A DNA stretch of 64,000 nucleotides from an uncultured bacterium (GTDB taxonomy: Bacteria > Bacillota_I > Bacilli_A > RFN20 > CAG-826), in NCBI GenBank assembly GCA_949295325.1, contig CASFKG010000002.1, forward strand, positions 140,047 to 204,046, read 5' to 3'. Shown here piece after piece: positions 31,932 through 40,907 of the stretch (within the stretch, counting starts at the first letter, position 1; the number at the start of each line of letters is the position of its first letter). The notes under the pieces are model-generated. The model saw only the letters and a list, made by a program, of their open reading frames with translations, ran no database searches and was not told the origin of the DNA. Position numbers and translations under genes: made by a program.

Positions 31932-34484
31932 TCACTCCTTGCACGAATAGTAGTCCTCGGCGATCCGGCCCTCGACCTTCAGGGGCGCTTCGAGGGGGTA
32001 GGCGCCGTCCATGGCCTTTTCGAGAAGGGGACGCATTTCCTCGAGGTCCTCCTTCTTCCCGCCGAAGATGATTTCGTCGTGGACGGTCAAAACCATGTCT
32101 ATTTTGTCGCCGTGTTCCCTTATGAGCTTCCGGCAATCGAGCATCGCGACCTTGAGTATGTCGGCCGCGGAACCCTGGACCGGGGCATTGAGGGCCGCCC
32201 GCCTCGCGCCTTCCCGCTTGGCGTAATTGGGGGAATTAATGTCGCCAAGATAGCGTCTCCTGCCCATCACGGTGGTCACGTAGCCCTTGGTGGTGGCGTC
32301 CTTGACTATCTTCCCGAGGTACTCCTTGACTTCCGGGTAGGCACCGTAGAAGCCGTCGATGAGGGCCTGGGCTTCCTCGAAGCTGCCGCCGATCTGCTCG
32401 CTTAGTCCGTAGACCGTCGTGCCGTAGATGATGGCGAAGTTCACGGCCTTGGCCTTGCGCCTTAGCTCGTGGGTGATTTCCCGCCCCGGGAAGATGCGCC
32501 GCGCGGTTTCGCTATGGATGTCCCGCCCTTCCTTGAATACCTCGATATAGGCCTTGCAGTGGGAAAGGGAGGCCAAGACCCTCAGTTCGATCTGGGAGTA
32601 GTCGAGGCTGAGCAGGCAGCGTCCGTCTTTGTAGCGGAAGGCCTTCCGGAGCCTTTCGCCTTCCTCGTCCCTTCCCGAGATGTTCTGGAGGTTCGGGGAA
32701 GAGGAAGAAAGCCGCCCGGTGGCGGTCTGGGCCTGGTTGAAGTAGGTCCTTACCTTCGAATCGCCGTCGATATAGGGCAAAAGCCCGTCGACGTAGGTCG
32801 AAAGGACCTTCGCGTATTTCCGGTACTCCAGCAAAAGCGGTATGACGGGATGTTCCCCCGCGAGGGGAAGAAGTACCTCGACGCCCGTTCCCTTGCCCCT
32901 TTTGGGAAGCAGGCCCTTTTCCCCGAACAAGGCCTCCTGCAATTGCCGCGGGGAGTTCGGATTCACGCCGGGAAGGTATTTCCCTATTTCTCTTGACAAG
33001 GCGTCGCGCTTGGCCTTGGCCTCTTCGCCCAGGGAGACGACCCGGCTTCTATCGACGGGGAATCCGTTCGATTCCATTTCCGAGAGGAGGCTGGCTAGAG
33101 GAAGCTCGGTTTCCCTATATAGCCCATAGGCGCCGCAGGATTCCAGTTCCCCTTTGGCCTTTTCGAGTAGCGTTGGCAAAAGATAGGCGCAGTAGCAGGC
33201 GCGTTCCCCGCCTTCCCGGCCGTTGAGGCTGGCACCGAAACGGGCGTAGACCGCGGCCTCATCGGCCTTGATGCCGCTATCGAGTAGATAGGCGGCAATC
33301 ATCAGGTCCCCTTCGATCCGGCCTATTTTCAGGCCGGATTTGCGGAAAACGTAGGTCAGGCATTTGGCGTCGTAACAGAGGATTTTTGCCTTCTCGAGCA
33401 GGCTTTTTGCGGCGTTATCGGCCAAAAAGGAGGCAAAATCCATGTAAACCGCTGCCTTGCCGTCCGAAATGGCTATGCCCTTTGGGTCGGCTCTATGGTA
33501 CTCGCCCGGCTCGATGTCGAGGTAGACCGAAACGGTATCGCCGGCGAATCCGCCTGGAAGGCTTTTTTCCACCGTGTATGAGAAATCCCGGTCGCCTTCC
33601 TCCTTCCCCATCGCCGAAGGCAGGCGGGAGACGAAATTGCGCAGTTCGTACTTCTCGGCGAACCGGCTCGCGCTTAAAGGGGCATAGCCCTTGTAGAGGC
33701 AGGCGTCCGGGGTGAGAGGAAGCTTGGCGTCCACGACGATCGTGGCGAGCCTATAGCATTCCCTCCCCAGTTCGGCGTTTTCCTTTATTTTCTCTCCGAG
33801 CTTTCCTTTGATCTTCTCGGCGTTTTCGAGGATGCTTTCGAAGCTGCCGTATTCTTCGATCAGCTTGAGGGCGGTCTTTTCCCCGATGCCCGGTATGCCC
33901 GGGAGATTGTCGGAACTATCGCCCCTGAGGGCCTTGTAGTCAATGGTCTGCAGGGGCTCGTAGCCGAATAGGGCCTTCATGTTGGATTTATCCACCCGGA
34001 TGGTTTGGCTGAGTCCCGTCTTCAGCAGTTCGACGGTTATGCGGTCGTCGATTAGCTGCAGGTAGTCGCGGTCGCTCGTGTAGACGGTGACCTCGTAGCC
34101 CTCCGCGGCGGCCTTCTTCGCCATGGTCCCGCAGATGTCGTCGGCCTCGATGCCGTGTTCTTCGTAGTGCATGATCCCGAGGCTGTCGAGCAGTTCGCGC
34201 GAGGCCGGGAACTGCTTGACGAGTTCCGGCGGGCAGGGCTTGCGGTTGGCCTTGTAGGAAGAAAACTCGGCCTTGCGGAACGTTTCCCCGTCCGCGTCGA
34301 AGCCGACGAAGATCCCTTCGCTCTTCTTCACCGAGCAGAGTATCTTCGCGATCATGTTGGAAAAGGCGAAGACGGCATTGGTCGGCAGTCCGTAGGTGGT
34401 AGTCATGAGCGGCCCCGGATAGGCGGTGGCATAGTAGCTTCGGAAAAGCAGGGAATTCCCGTCGATGATGAAGAACCTTGGCAT
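31932..34484 (-). CDS. polA: DNA polymerase I
   Basis: An 850-residue polymerase for Okazaki fragment processing and repair. The N-terminal 5'-3' exonuclease is intact (FFIIDGNSLLFRSYYA, YTSDRDYLQLIDD, LRGDSSDNLPGIPGIGEKTA). The 3'-5' exonuclease domain keeps an LDIE motif, but the last site lacks its Asp, so proofreading is doubtful. The polymerase core has motif A LDYSQIELRVLA, motif B RRKAKAVNFAIIYG and motif C VHDE. In motif B the near-invariant NFG reads NFA. AAGGAG precedes the ATG. It follows dnaE directly and is followed by mutM-coaE. Confidence 0.96.
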   Translation of the reverse strand: MPRFFIIDGNSLLFRSYYATAYPGPLMTTTYGLPTNAVFAFSNMIAKILCSVKKSEGIFVGFDADGETFRKAEFSSYKANRKPCPPELVKQFPASRELLDSLGIMHYEEHGIEADDICGTMAKKAAAEGYEVTVYTSDRDYLQLIDDRITVELLKTGLSQTIRVDKSNMKALFGYEPLQTIDYKALRGDSSDNLPGIPGIGEKTALKLIEEYGSFESILENAEKIKGKLGEKIKENAELGRECYRLATIVVDAKLPLTPDACLYKGYAPLSASRFAEKYELRNFVSRLPSAMGKEEGDRDFSYTVEKSLPGGFAGDTVSVYLDIEPGEYHRADPKGIAISDGKAAVYMDFASFLADNAAKSLLEKAKILCYDAKCLTYVFRKSGLKIGRIEGDLMIAAYLLDSGIKADEAAVYARFGASLNGREGGERACYCAYLLPTLLEKAKGELESCGAYGLYRETELPLASLLSEMESNGFPVDRSRVVSLGEEAKAKRDALSREIGKYLPGVNPNSPRQLQEALFGEKGLLPKRGKGTGVEVLLPLAGEHPVIPLLLEYRKYAKVLSTYVDGLLPYIDGDSKVRTYFNQAQTATGRLSSSSPNLQNISGRDEEGERLRKAFRYKDGRCLLSLDYSQIELRVLASLSHCKAYIEVFKEGRDIHSETARRIFPGREITHELRRKAKAVNFAIIYGTTVYGLSEQIGGSFEEAQALIDGFYGAYPEVKEYLGKIVKDATTKGYVTTVMGRRRYLGDINSPNYAKREGARRAALNAPVQGSAADILKVAMLDCRKLIREHGDKIDMVLTVHDEIIFGGKKEDLEEMRPLLEKAMDGAYPLEAPLKVEGRIAEDYYSCKE

Positions 34485-37400
34485 TTACAACTCCTTGACG
34501 CTTGATATTATGCGGCTTACCTTGCCGCGGTAGTCCTCGTTTTTCGCTTCGATAAGCAGGGCCTTTCCCTCCTTGAGGATGCCCGAATAGCGGAGGTAGG
34601 CTTCGGGGAAGAGGGCGAAGCTGGCTTCGTCGGTATCGTCGGCGACGTCCAGAAATCCCATGCTTTCGCCGCGCTTGGTGGTGGTGCGCGATAGCCGGGT
34701 GACGATGCCGCGGGTCAGGTAGTTCCCCTTTTCCCTGAGCGTTTCCGACAGCGTCTTGGCCCCCGCGGCCGAAAGCCGGTCCCCGTACTGGTGGAACATC
34801 GATCCCGAAACCAGTATCCCGAGCGCCGCTTTTTCCTCGCGGTAGGCCGTTTCGACGTCCTCTTGCCTTTCCTCGACGAGCGGGGGCGGCAGCCCCATGT
34901 CGAGCAGTGCGGACTTCCCGTCTTCCCCCACCAGCATGGCGGCGTAGGCATCCGCCCCGGGGGCGGCGCCCCTCAGGGTCGCCCTCGATAGGCCGAAGCA
35001 GTCCAGGGCCCCGGCGTCGATGAGCGAGACGAGGGCGGTGAGCTTGAGCCCGTATTTCCGGCACCTTTTGGCCAAATCGAATATGTCGGCATAGGGGCCT
35101 CTCTCCTCCCTTTCCCCGACGATGTCGTTGGAAAGGTTGTTGGCCAGGCCGCCAATATAGCTAAGCGGGAGATAGAGGCGGTCGCCGATGTTCTCCATGG
35201 TGTAACCCGAAACGTTAACGTCGGGGCAGTGGAGGGAAAGCCCCTTGCTCTTGGCTTCCCTCAGGGCCAGGCGGAACTTCGGGTCCTTGACCCCGTAGGA
35301 ATTCATGACCGCGCTATAGAATTCGCCGGGCATGTGCTTCTTCAGGTACGCCATGCGGCCCGCGAGGGCGGCATAGGAAACGGCATGGCTCTTGTTGAAG
35401 CCGTAGGAGGCAAAGCGGAGGATCAGGCCGTAGACCGATTCGGTTTCCCTTTCCGGATGGCCTAGCCTTGCCGCCCCTTCGTAGAAGGACTGCCTGAGGG
35501 AAAGCAGTTTTGCCTCGTCCTTCTTGGAAATGGCCCGCCGGAAAAGGTCGGCCTTGGCGGCGCTGAATCCGGCGTAGGCGACGGCGATGGCCATGACCTG
35601 TTCCTGGTAGATTATGATGCCGTAGGTTTCCTTCAGTATCGGCTCTAGCTCCGGGGAAATGTAGGTTACCTTTTCGAGTCCGGCCTTCCTCCTTGCGAAA
35701 CTCGGTATCTGGGCCATCGGGCCCGGGCGGTAGAGGGCGATCATCATCGCCAGTTCCTCGAAGGTCCCGGGCTTGACCTGAAGGATGGCGTTCCTCATGC
35801 CCCCGCTTTCGAGCTGGAAGATGCCGGAGGTATAGCCGAGGACGATGTCCTTGAGGGATTCTTCGTCGTCGTAGGGGATCTCGCTTTGCTTTAGCCTCCT
35901 GCCGGTATGCTTCGCGTAAAGGTCGAGGCAGAGGTCTATCATCGAGAGGTTCCTGATGCCGAGTATGTCCATCTTGAGGAAGCCCTGTTCCTCGAGGTAG
36001 TCCTTTTCGAGGCAGGCGACGCTTCCTTCCGATTCGTCTTCCTTGAGGGGCAGAAGGGACGAAAGGTCGTTCTGGTCGATTATGACGCCCGCGGCGTGGA
36101 GCCCCGCCTGCCTTGGCAGGCCCTCTATCTTGCAGGCAAGCCCCGCGAATTCAGCGTAGGAAGGCTCGGCGTCGACGTATTGCCGGAACTTCGCCGAGCG
36201 GCGGTAGTTGTCCCGTAGGCCCATCTTCTCGTCGATGCTCGAGGAGAGCAGGGAGGTATCCTGTTCCGAAAAGCCGTAGACCCGCGCGACGTCGCGCAGG
36301 GCCTGCCGGGCGCCGATGTTGACGGTGGTAAGCACGTGGGCGACCCGGTTTTCCCCGTATTTCCGCCTCAGATACGAAATGACTTCCCCGCGCCGGACGT
36401 CGCTGAAGTCGCAGTCGATGTCGGGCATCGAGGTCCTTTCGGGATTGAGGAAACGTTCGAAGATCAGGCCGTATCTGAGGGGGTCGCATTCGACGATGTC
36501 GAGGGCATAGGCCACGAGCGACCCGCCGGAGGATCCACGGCCGGGTCCGACCGAGATGCCGTTTTCCTTGGCGAAGCCGACGTAGTCCGCGACTATCAGG
36601 AAATAGTCGCTGTAGCCCATCTCGGAAATGACCGATAGCTCGTAGTCCAACCGGTCCGCGTATTCCTTGCCGTAGCCGGGTTTTTTCTTTTCTAATCCCA
36701 CGCGGGCAAGTTTCCGGAGGCATTCGTCCGCGCTTTTTTCGCCTTCGGGCAAGGGGAAGTGGAGGAGTTCGCCGCGCTTGACCAGGTAGACGAAGGAATT
36801 CGCCCCTTCGATTTCCTCGAGCGATTCTATCTCCCCTTTCCGGAAGTAGCTTTCCGCCTCATTAGGGGAGAACATGTACTGGCGGCCGGCGGTTTCCCCG
36901 CTTTTTCTCGTGAGGTGCCTGTCTTCGCTCACGGCCCTCAGTATCTCCAGGGCCTCCGCGTCCGCGGGCTTCGCGTAGGCGACCGTGTCGAAGGCGACGG
37001 CCTTGTAAGAATGGCCCGCCGCGAATTCCCTGAGCCTTTCCACGTAGCCCTTTTCGTCCGGAAGGTAGGGGATGCCGATATAGTGGAAGGCGAAATTCCC
37101 CATGAAGGCGGCAAGTTTCCGGATGTATCCATTCTCCTTCGCGAAGCCGTCGGAGCGGAAGCGGCAGTTCTCCCCGTCAAAGATGGCGGCGAGGCCCCCG
37201 TAATGGCCATTTAGGGCGCTGACGGCGACCTGCCCCTTCTGGGCCAGCCGGTAGAGGTATAGGAGGTTCCTGTACCCCTGCTCGTTAAGCGCGTAAAAGG
37301 AAAAGGGCCCCAGCTCCGTGGCGGCATCCATGCCGAAATAGGGCTTAATGCCGGCTTTTTCCGCCGCGTGGTAGAAGGGCGCATAGCCGGACATCCCCCC

Positions 37401-37523
37401 GATATCGGAGATCCCGACGGAGCGGTAGCCGAGCCTTTTGGCCGTCTCGACCGCCTTGTCGGGCGTGAGGGCGCTATAAAGGAAGGTATAGGCGCTTCTT
37501 ATTCTCAACGGGAAGTAGGGCAC
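34485..37523 (-). CDS. dnaE: DNA polymerase III alpha subunit DnaE
   Basis: A 1012-residue replicative polymerase of the DnaE class. The N-terminal PHP domain is degenerate (LRIRSAYTFL and ISDIGGMSG in place of the H.H and DHG metal ligands), so it should lack metal-dependent exonuclease. The catalytic core has GPGRGSSGGSLVAYALDI and PDIDCDFSD. Helix-hairpin-helix and C-terminal OB-fold regions follow. The start is a GTG exactly 6 nt after a TATACT -10 box, with no SD, so the mRNA is probably leaderless. It heads dnaE-polA-mutM/coaE. PolC is expected elsewhere in Bacilli. Confidence 0.96.
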   Translation of the reverse strand: MPYFPLRIRSAYTFLYSALTPDKAVETAKRLGYRSVGISDIGGMSGYAPFYHAAEKAGIKPYFGMDAATELGPFSFYALNEQGYRNLLYLYRLAQKGQVAVSALNGHYGGLAAIFDGENCRFRSDGFAKENGYIRKLAAFMGNFAFHYIGIPYLPDEKGYVERLREFAAGHSYKAVAFDTVAYAKPADAEALEILRAVSEDRHLTRKSGETAGRQYMFSPNEAESYFRKGEIESLEEIEGANSFVYLVKRGELLHFPLPEGEKSADECLRKLARVGLEKKKPGYGKEYADRLDYELSVISEMGYSDYFLIVADYVGFAKENGISVGPGRGSSGGSLVAYALDIVECDPLRYGLIFERFLNPERTSMPDIDCDFSDVRRGEVISYLRRKYGENRVAHVLTTVNIGARQALRDVARVYGFSEQDTSLLSSSIDEKMGLRDNYRRSAKFRQYVDAEPSYAEFAGLACKIEGLPRQAGLHAAGVIIDQNDLSSLLPLKEDESEGSVACLEKDYLEEQGFLKMDILGIRNLSMIDLCLDLYAKHTGRRLKQSEIPYDDEESLKDIVLGYTSGIFQLESGGMRNAILQVKPGTFEELAMMIALYRPGPMAQIPSFARRKAGLEKVTYISPELEPILKETYGIIIYQEQVMAIAVAYAGFSAAKADLFRRAISKKDEAKLLSLRQSFYEGAARLGHPERETESVYGLILRFASYGFNKSHAVSYAALAGRMAYLKKHMPGEFYSAVMNSYGVKDPKFRLALREAKSKGLSLHCPDVNVSGYTMENIGDRLYLPLSYIGGLANNLSNDIVGEREERGPYADIFDLAKRCRKYGLKLTALVSLIDAGALDCFGLSRATLRGAAPGADAYAAMLVGEDGKSALLDMGLPPPLVEERQEDVETAYREEKAALGILVSGSMFHQYGDRLSAAGAKTLSETLREKGNYLTRGIVTRLSRTTTKRGESMGFLDVADDTDEASFALFPEAYLRYSGILKEGKALLIEAKNEDYRGKVSRIISSVKEL

Positions 37524-37526
37524 CCG

Positions 37527-37558
37527 CTAAGTATAACTTAGGGGGAGTGATATGTCTT
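37527..37558 (-). promoter_or_regulatory. dnaE promoter inside a palindrome
   Basis: On the minus strand AAGACA (37553-37558), 17-bp spacer, TATACT (37530-37535). The -10 is embedded in a perfect 15-bp palindrome CTAAGT-ATA-ACTTAG (37527-37541). The dnaE GTG begins 6 nt after the -10. Confidence 0.8.
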
Positions 37559-37559
37559 G

Positions 37560-39509
37560 TCATTCGACGGCCTTCAGGGAGCCGTTCATGTCCGTTTTCC
37601 TTATCTTCGGAAGCATGATGAGGTTGCTTACCACCATCATGGCGAATTCGATGACGGGGACTATGAGGTAGCTCCACCACCGGACGTCGGAGATCTTGCC
37701 GAAATCGACGTAGCCGAAGATGAAGGCGCAGAAGGCCACCCCGAGGGGAAGCCCGACGATTATGCCGATCAGGGCGAGGAAATCTATCTCGCGGTAGACG
37801 TAGAGGCTGACCTCGTCGTCCCGATAGCCGAGGACCATGAGGGTGGCGATTTCCCTGTTCTTCTCGCTTACCGAAATGTTGGTGATGGTGGTCAGCACGA
37901 GTACCGAAAGGAGGGCGGCGATGATTATCACGACCACGGCCACGAGGGAGATTATCTCGGCGTTGGGCGTATCGCCGAAAAGCGAGGCGTCGAGTATCCC
38001 GAAGCCGGTGAAGAACAAGACGGTCGAGCCGGCCACGACGATCAGGGTCAGGGCGCTCCGGAGCGGATGGCGGAAGAGATTGCGGAACATGGACTTCATC
38101 TTGAAGCTCAGCCGTTTCCAGACGGGCTTTATTCTCTCCAGCAGGATCTTGCGCCCCGGCTTCGGAGCCTTGGGAAGCAGCAGGGCCGCCGGCTTTTCCT
38201 TGAGGGACTGGTAAAGTACCAAGGCGGTCGAAAGAAGGGCCACGGCGCAGGTGATGAAGGTGGCTAGCATCCCGAAGGCCGGGTTCCGCCAGGCGGTCAT
38301 GCCGGGCATGGCATAGGCGGTCGTGAAGGCGGTGTAGATGACCGCCAGGACCGCCTCGCCTACCATGTAGTAGCCAAGAAGGGCCCCTATAGCCACGCTC
38401 AAAATGCTGAAACTAGCGTATTTTTCGGCAATGTGGGCGGTATCGACGCCCAGGCTCTTGTAACAGGCGATGATGGAGCGTTCCTCTTCGACCAGCCGCA
38501 TGAGGGTGGTGGCTATGACCAAGGCCACGACCGCCATGAAGAAGACGGAAAGGATGTAGCTTAGCGACATCACCTTGTCCGCGTAGAGGCTGACCGAATA
38601 GGCGGCCGCGTTTTCCCTGAACGTCAGGAAAGAGTAGCCTTCCGGGAGTGATTCCGAAAGATGGTCGACCAATACGTCGATACGGTTTTCGTATTCGGCC
38701 GAATAGACCGAAGAGCCGTCGAAGCCGCTTGTCCTTATGGCTATCGCGTTGTCGGGCAGCCGCATGTCGACAAATCCCGAGAGGGGGATTTCGAGGCCCC
38801 CGATGCCGGGTATGTCGTCCGGGATCTTGAGCACCGCCTCCACGTCCTTGAAGGAGGGCGGGAAGTAGTAGATCCCCTTCATGTTGGTTTCGGGATAAAG
38901 CAGGGAGGGGTAGTTGTTGAGGTCACCGTACATGGGGTTTGAAAGTATGCCCGTGACGGTGTATTCCCCGGATTGCCTTAGCACGATGGTCGCGTCGAAG
39001 GAGAAACCCTCGACGATTTCCACGGTCTGGGTCGTCTCGATGCTCATGTCTATATCGATGGTGTCGCCGATCTTCCAGGGAATAAGCGCATTGCCGGGAG
39101 ATTCCACGGCGACCTCGTTTTCGTTTGCGGGATACTCGCCCTCGACCAATTCGGGCTTTCCGTAAAGCAGCGTGTCGAAATCGTAGACGTAGTACTGGTA
39201 GTAGTCGCCGCTATCGTCTTGGTAGGGCAAGGTGAAATAGGTCTCGTAGCCCGTCACGCCTTCCGAGGCGTAAACGGCCGTTAGGTCCTCTTCGGTTATC
39301 TGCCCGTTCTCGTTCAAGGCGATTATGTCGGGCGAATTGGAATAGCGGAGCTTCTCGCTATAGGAATCGCACAGGACGTCCGCCGCCGGGCCTAGCCCCG
39401 ACATGACGCCGACGCCGACGATGTTTATCCCGATGAGCAGCAGGAACCTCGCCCATTCCTTCCTATAAAGGGAAAGCACCGACTTGTAGAAGGCCTTGCG
39501 CAGTCCCAT
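37560..39509 (-). CDS. MacB/FtsX-family ABC permease
   Basis: A 649-residue membrane protein with an N-terminal anchor (residues ~22-45), a ~250-residue extracytoplasmic domain, then membrane helices in two blocks. RLVEEERSIIACYKSLGVD and SVSEKNREIATLMVLGYRD are the paired coupling segments typical of large FtsX/MacB-like permeases with two permease repeats. Such systems act in mechanotransmission, lipoprotein or antimicrobial-peptide handling rather than classic transport. It lies 1 bp after its ATPase gene. Confidence 0.88.
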   Translation of the reverse strand: MGLRKAFYKSVLSLYRKEWARFLLLIGINIVGVGVMSGLGPAADVLCDSYSEKLRYSNSPDIIALNENGQITEEDLTAVYASEGVTGYETYFTLPYQDDSGDYYQYYVYDFDTLLYGKPELVEGEYPANENEVAVESPGNALIPWKIGDTIDIDMSIETTQTVEIVEGFSFDATIVLRQSGEYTVTGILSNPMYGDLNNYPSLLYPETNMKGIYYFPPSFKDVEAVLKIPDDIPGIGGLEIPLSGFVDMRLPDNAIAIRTSGFDGSSVYSAEYENRIDVLVDHLSESLPEGYSFLTFRENAAAYSVSLYADKVMSLSYILSVFFMAVVALVIATTLMRLVEEERSIIACYKSLGVDTAHIAEKYASFSILSVAIGALLGYYMVGEAVLAVIYTAFTTAYAMPGMTAWRNPAFGMLATFITCAVALLSTALVLYQSLKEKPAALLLPKAPKPGRKILLERIKPVWKRLSFKMKSMFRNLFRHPLRSALTLIVVAGSTVLFFTGFGILDASLFGDTPNAEIISLVAVVVIIIAALLSVLVLTTITNISVSEKNREIATLMVLGYRDDEVSLYVYREIDFLALIGIIVGLPLGVAFCAFIFGYVDFGKISDVRWWSYLIVPVIEFAMMVVSNLIMLPKIRKTDMNGSLKAVE

Positions 39510-39510
39510 G

Positions 39511-40212
39511 CTACCACTCCAGTTCTTCCGCGGATTTCGGATGTTCGTTGACGTAGTTCTCTTCTATCTTGCCGTTTTTGACCTTGAGGACCCGGTCCGC
39601 CATGTCGGCGATGGCCGCGTTGTGGGTGACGACGATGACGGTCTTTTTCCTATCGCGGGCAATGGAACCCAGCAAGCCCAGGACGAGTTTGCCGGTTTTG
39701 TAGTCCAAGGCGCCGGTCGGTTCGTCGCAGAGCATGATCTTGGGGTTTTTCGCGATGGCCCTCGCTATCGAAACCCTCTGCTGTTCGCCTCCGCTTAACT
39801 GGGCGGGGAAGTTCCGGCTCCTTTCGTGAAGCCCCACCGCCTCGAGCGTCTTGTCTATGTCCAGGGCGTCGGGGCAGATTTCGGTGGCCAGTTCCACGTT
39901 TTCCCTTGCCGTGAGATTGGGCATGAGGTTGTAGAACTGGAAGACGAAGCCGACGTCCTTCCTTCTATATAGGGTCAGTTCCCGCTTGCTCAAACCGGCC
40001 AGGTCGAGGCCGCCGACGTAAATGTCGCCGCCGGTAAGCGAATCCATTCCCCCCAAAAGGTTCAAAAGGGTGGTCTTGCCGGCCCCGGAGGGACCCAAAA
40101 TCACGGCAAAGGTCCCCTCTTCTATCGAGAAGGACATGCCATCGACGGCTTTCACGAGGGTTTCCCCGGAACCGAAGTACTTGGTGGCGTTTCTGGCTTC
40201 GACGTAACTCAT
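39511..40212 (-). CDS. MacB/LolD-type ABC ATPase
   Basis: A 233-residue ATPase. Walker A LGPSGAGKTTLLNLLGGMD, the Q-loop FVFQFYNLMPNLTARENVEL (typical of the MacB/LolD/FtsE class), signature LSGGEQQRVSIARAI and Walker B MLCDEPTGALD are present. The ATG at 40212 with AGGAAG upstream is preferred to a TTG extension. It is paired with the FtsX-like permease. The divergent marR gene and the TAGACA palindrome between them suggest MarR control of this system too. Confidence 0.92.
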   Translation of the reverse strand: MSYVEARNATKYFGSGETLVKAVDGMSFSIEEGTFAVILGPSGAGKTTLLNLLGGMDSLTGGDIYVGGLDLAGLSKRELTLYRRKDVGFVFQFYNLMPNLTARENVELATEICPDALDIDKTLEAVGLHERSRNFPAQLSGGEQQRVSIARAIAKNPKIMLCDEPTGALDYKTGKLVLGLLGSIARDRKKTVIVVTHNAAIADMADRVLKVKNGKIEENYVNEHPKSAEELEW

Positions 40213-40258
40213 TGCGCAATAACTTCCTAGTTCCTTTTTATTATTCAACAAAAATTTA

Positions 40259-40283
40259 TAGACAGTTGTCTAGAAAGTAGACA
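40259..40283. promoter_or_regulatory. Likely MarR operator between the two ABC systems
   Basis: TAGACA-GT-TGTCTA (40259-40272) is a perfect 14-bp palindrome, followed by a further TAGACA half-site (40278-40283). It lies upstream of the MacB-type ATPase gene, ~90 bp from the marR promoter. TAGACA-type palindromes are usual for MarR-family proteins. Confidence 0.75.
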
Positions 40284-40354
40284 AAACCCACCCTTTTGTC
40301 GATTATTTCTTTTCTATGCGGGGAGGCTTGGGGCAAAAGCCTCTTTTATACCCC

Positions 40355-40382
40355 TTTACAGGGCCCACCGAACGAGTATACT
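40355..40382 (+). promoter_or_regulatory. marR-ABC exporter promoter
   Basis: TTTACA (40355-40360), 16-bp spacer, TATACT (40377-40382). A GTG lies exactly 6 nt downstream and an SD-led ATG at 40416. Confidence 0.8.
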
Positions 40383-40415
40383 CACGCCGTGAATAAATGC
40401 AAAGGGGAAGAAGAT

Positions 40416-40898
40416 ATGGCGGATGCGGAAAGCAACAAGGAAACGGCCGGGCTTCCGGGCGATCCCGGGTTCCGGGAGTTCTTCGCCGGTTTCGTGGACT
40501 GCGCAAGGGGACTGGGTCCCGGGCCCCTCGGCCGCCTCAGTTCCTCGATCGGCCACGGCGAAGGGGCCGTCATCAAGGAACTCTACCGAAAGGAAGAGGG
40601 GATGAGCCCCGGCGACATATCGAAAAAACTCGATTTCGCCTCCAACCGGGTCGCCAACGCCCTCAAACGCCTTTACGAAAAGGGATACGTCGAATCCAAA
40701 GAAGACGAAGGCGACCACCGCAAGAGGATCGTCTACCTTACCGAAGAGGGAAAGAACTTCGCCAGTGAGCTAAGGGAGGCGGTTATCGAAAGCTGCCGCC
40801 ACGTCTACCTGGCGCTGGGGGAGGAAGACGCCTTCCGCTTCCTCCGGATACTGAGGAAACTAGCCGAATACCGGAAAGTGGAAGAAAACGGGGATTGA
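40416..40898 (+). CDS. MarR-family transcriptional regulator
   Basis: A 160-residue winged-helix repressor: EGAVIKELYRKEEGMSPGDISKKLDFASNRVANALKRLYEKGYVESKEDEGDHRKRIVYLTEEG (residues ~48-112) is the classic MarR DNA-binding core with the DxR wing. The ATG at 40416 has AAGGGG 8 nt upstream. An in-frame GTG at 40389 sits exactly at the predicted transcript start and would add nine residues. It leads an operon with two ABC half-exporters, so it probably represses drug efflux and releases on binding a toxic ligand. Confidence 0.93.
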   Translation: MADAESNKETAGLPGDPGFREFFAGFVDCARGLGPGPLGRLSSSIGHGEGAVIKELYRKEEGMSPGDISKKLDFASNRVANALKRLYEKGYVESKEDEGDHRKRIVYLTEEGKNFASELREAVIESCRHVYLALGEEDAFRFLRILRKLAEYRKVEENGD

Positions 40899-40907
40899 TA
40901 TCGAAAT

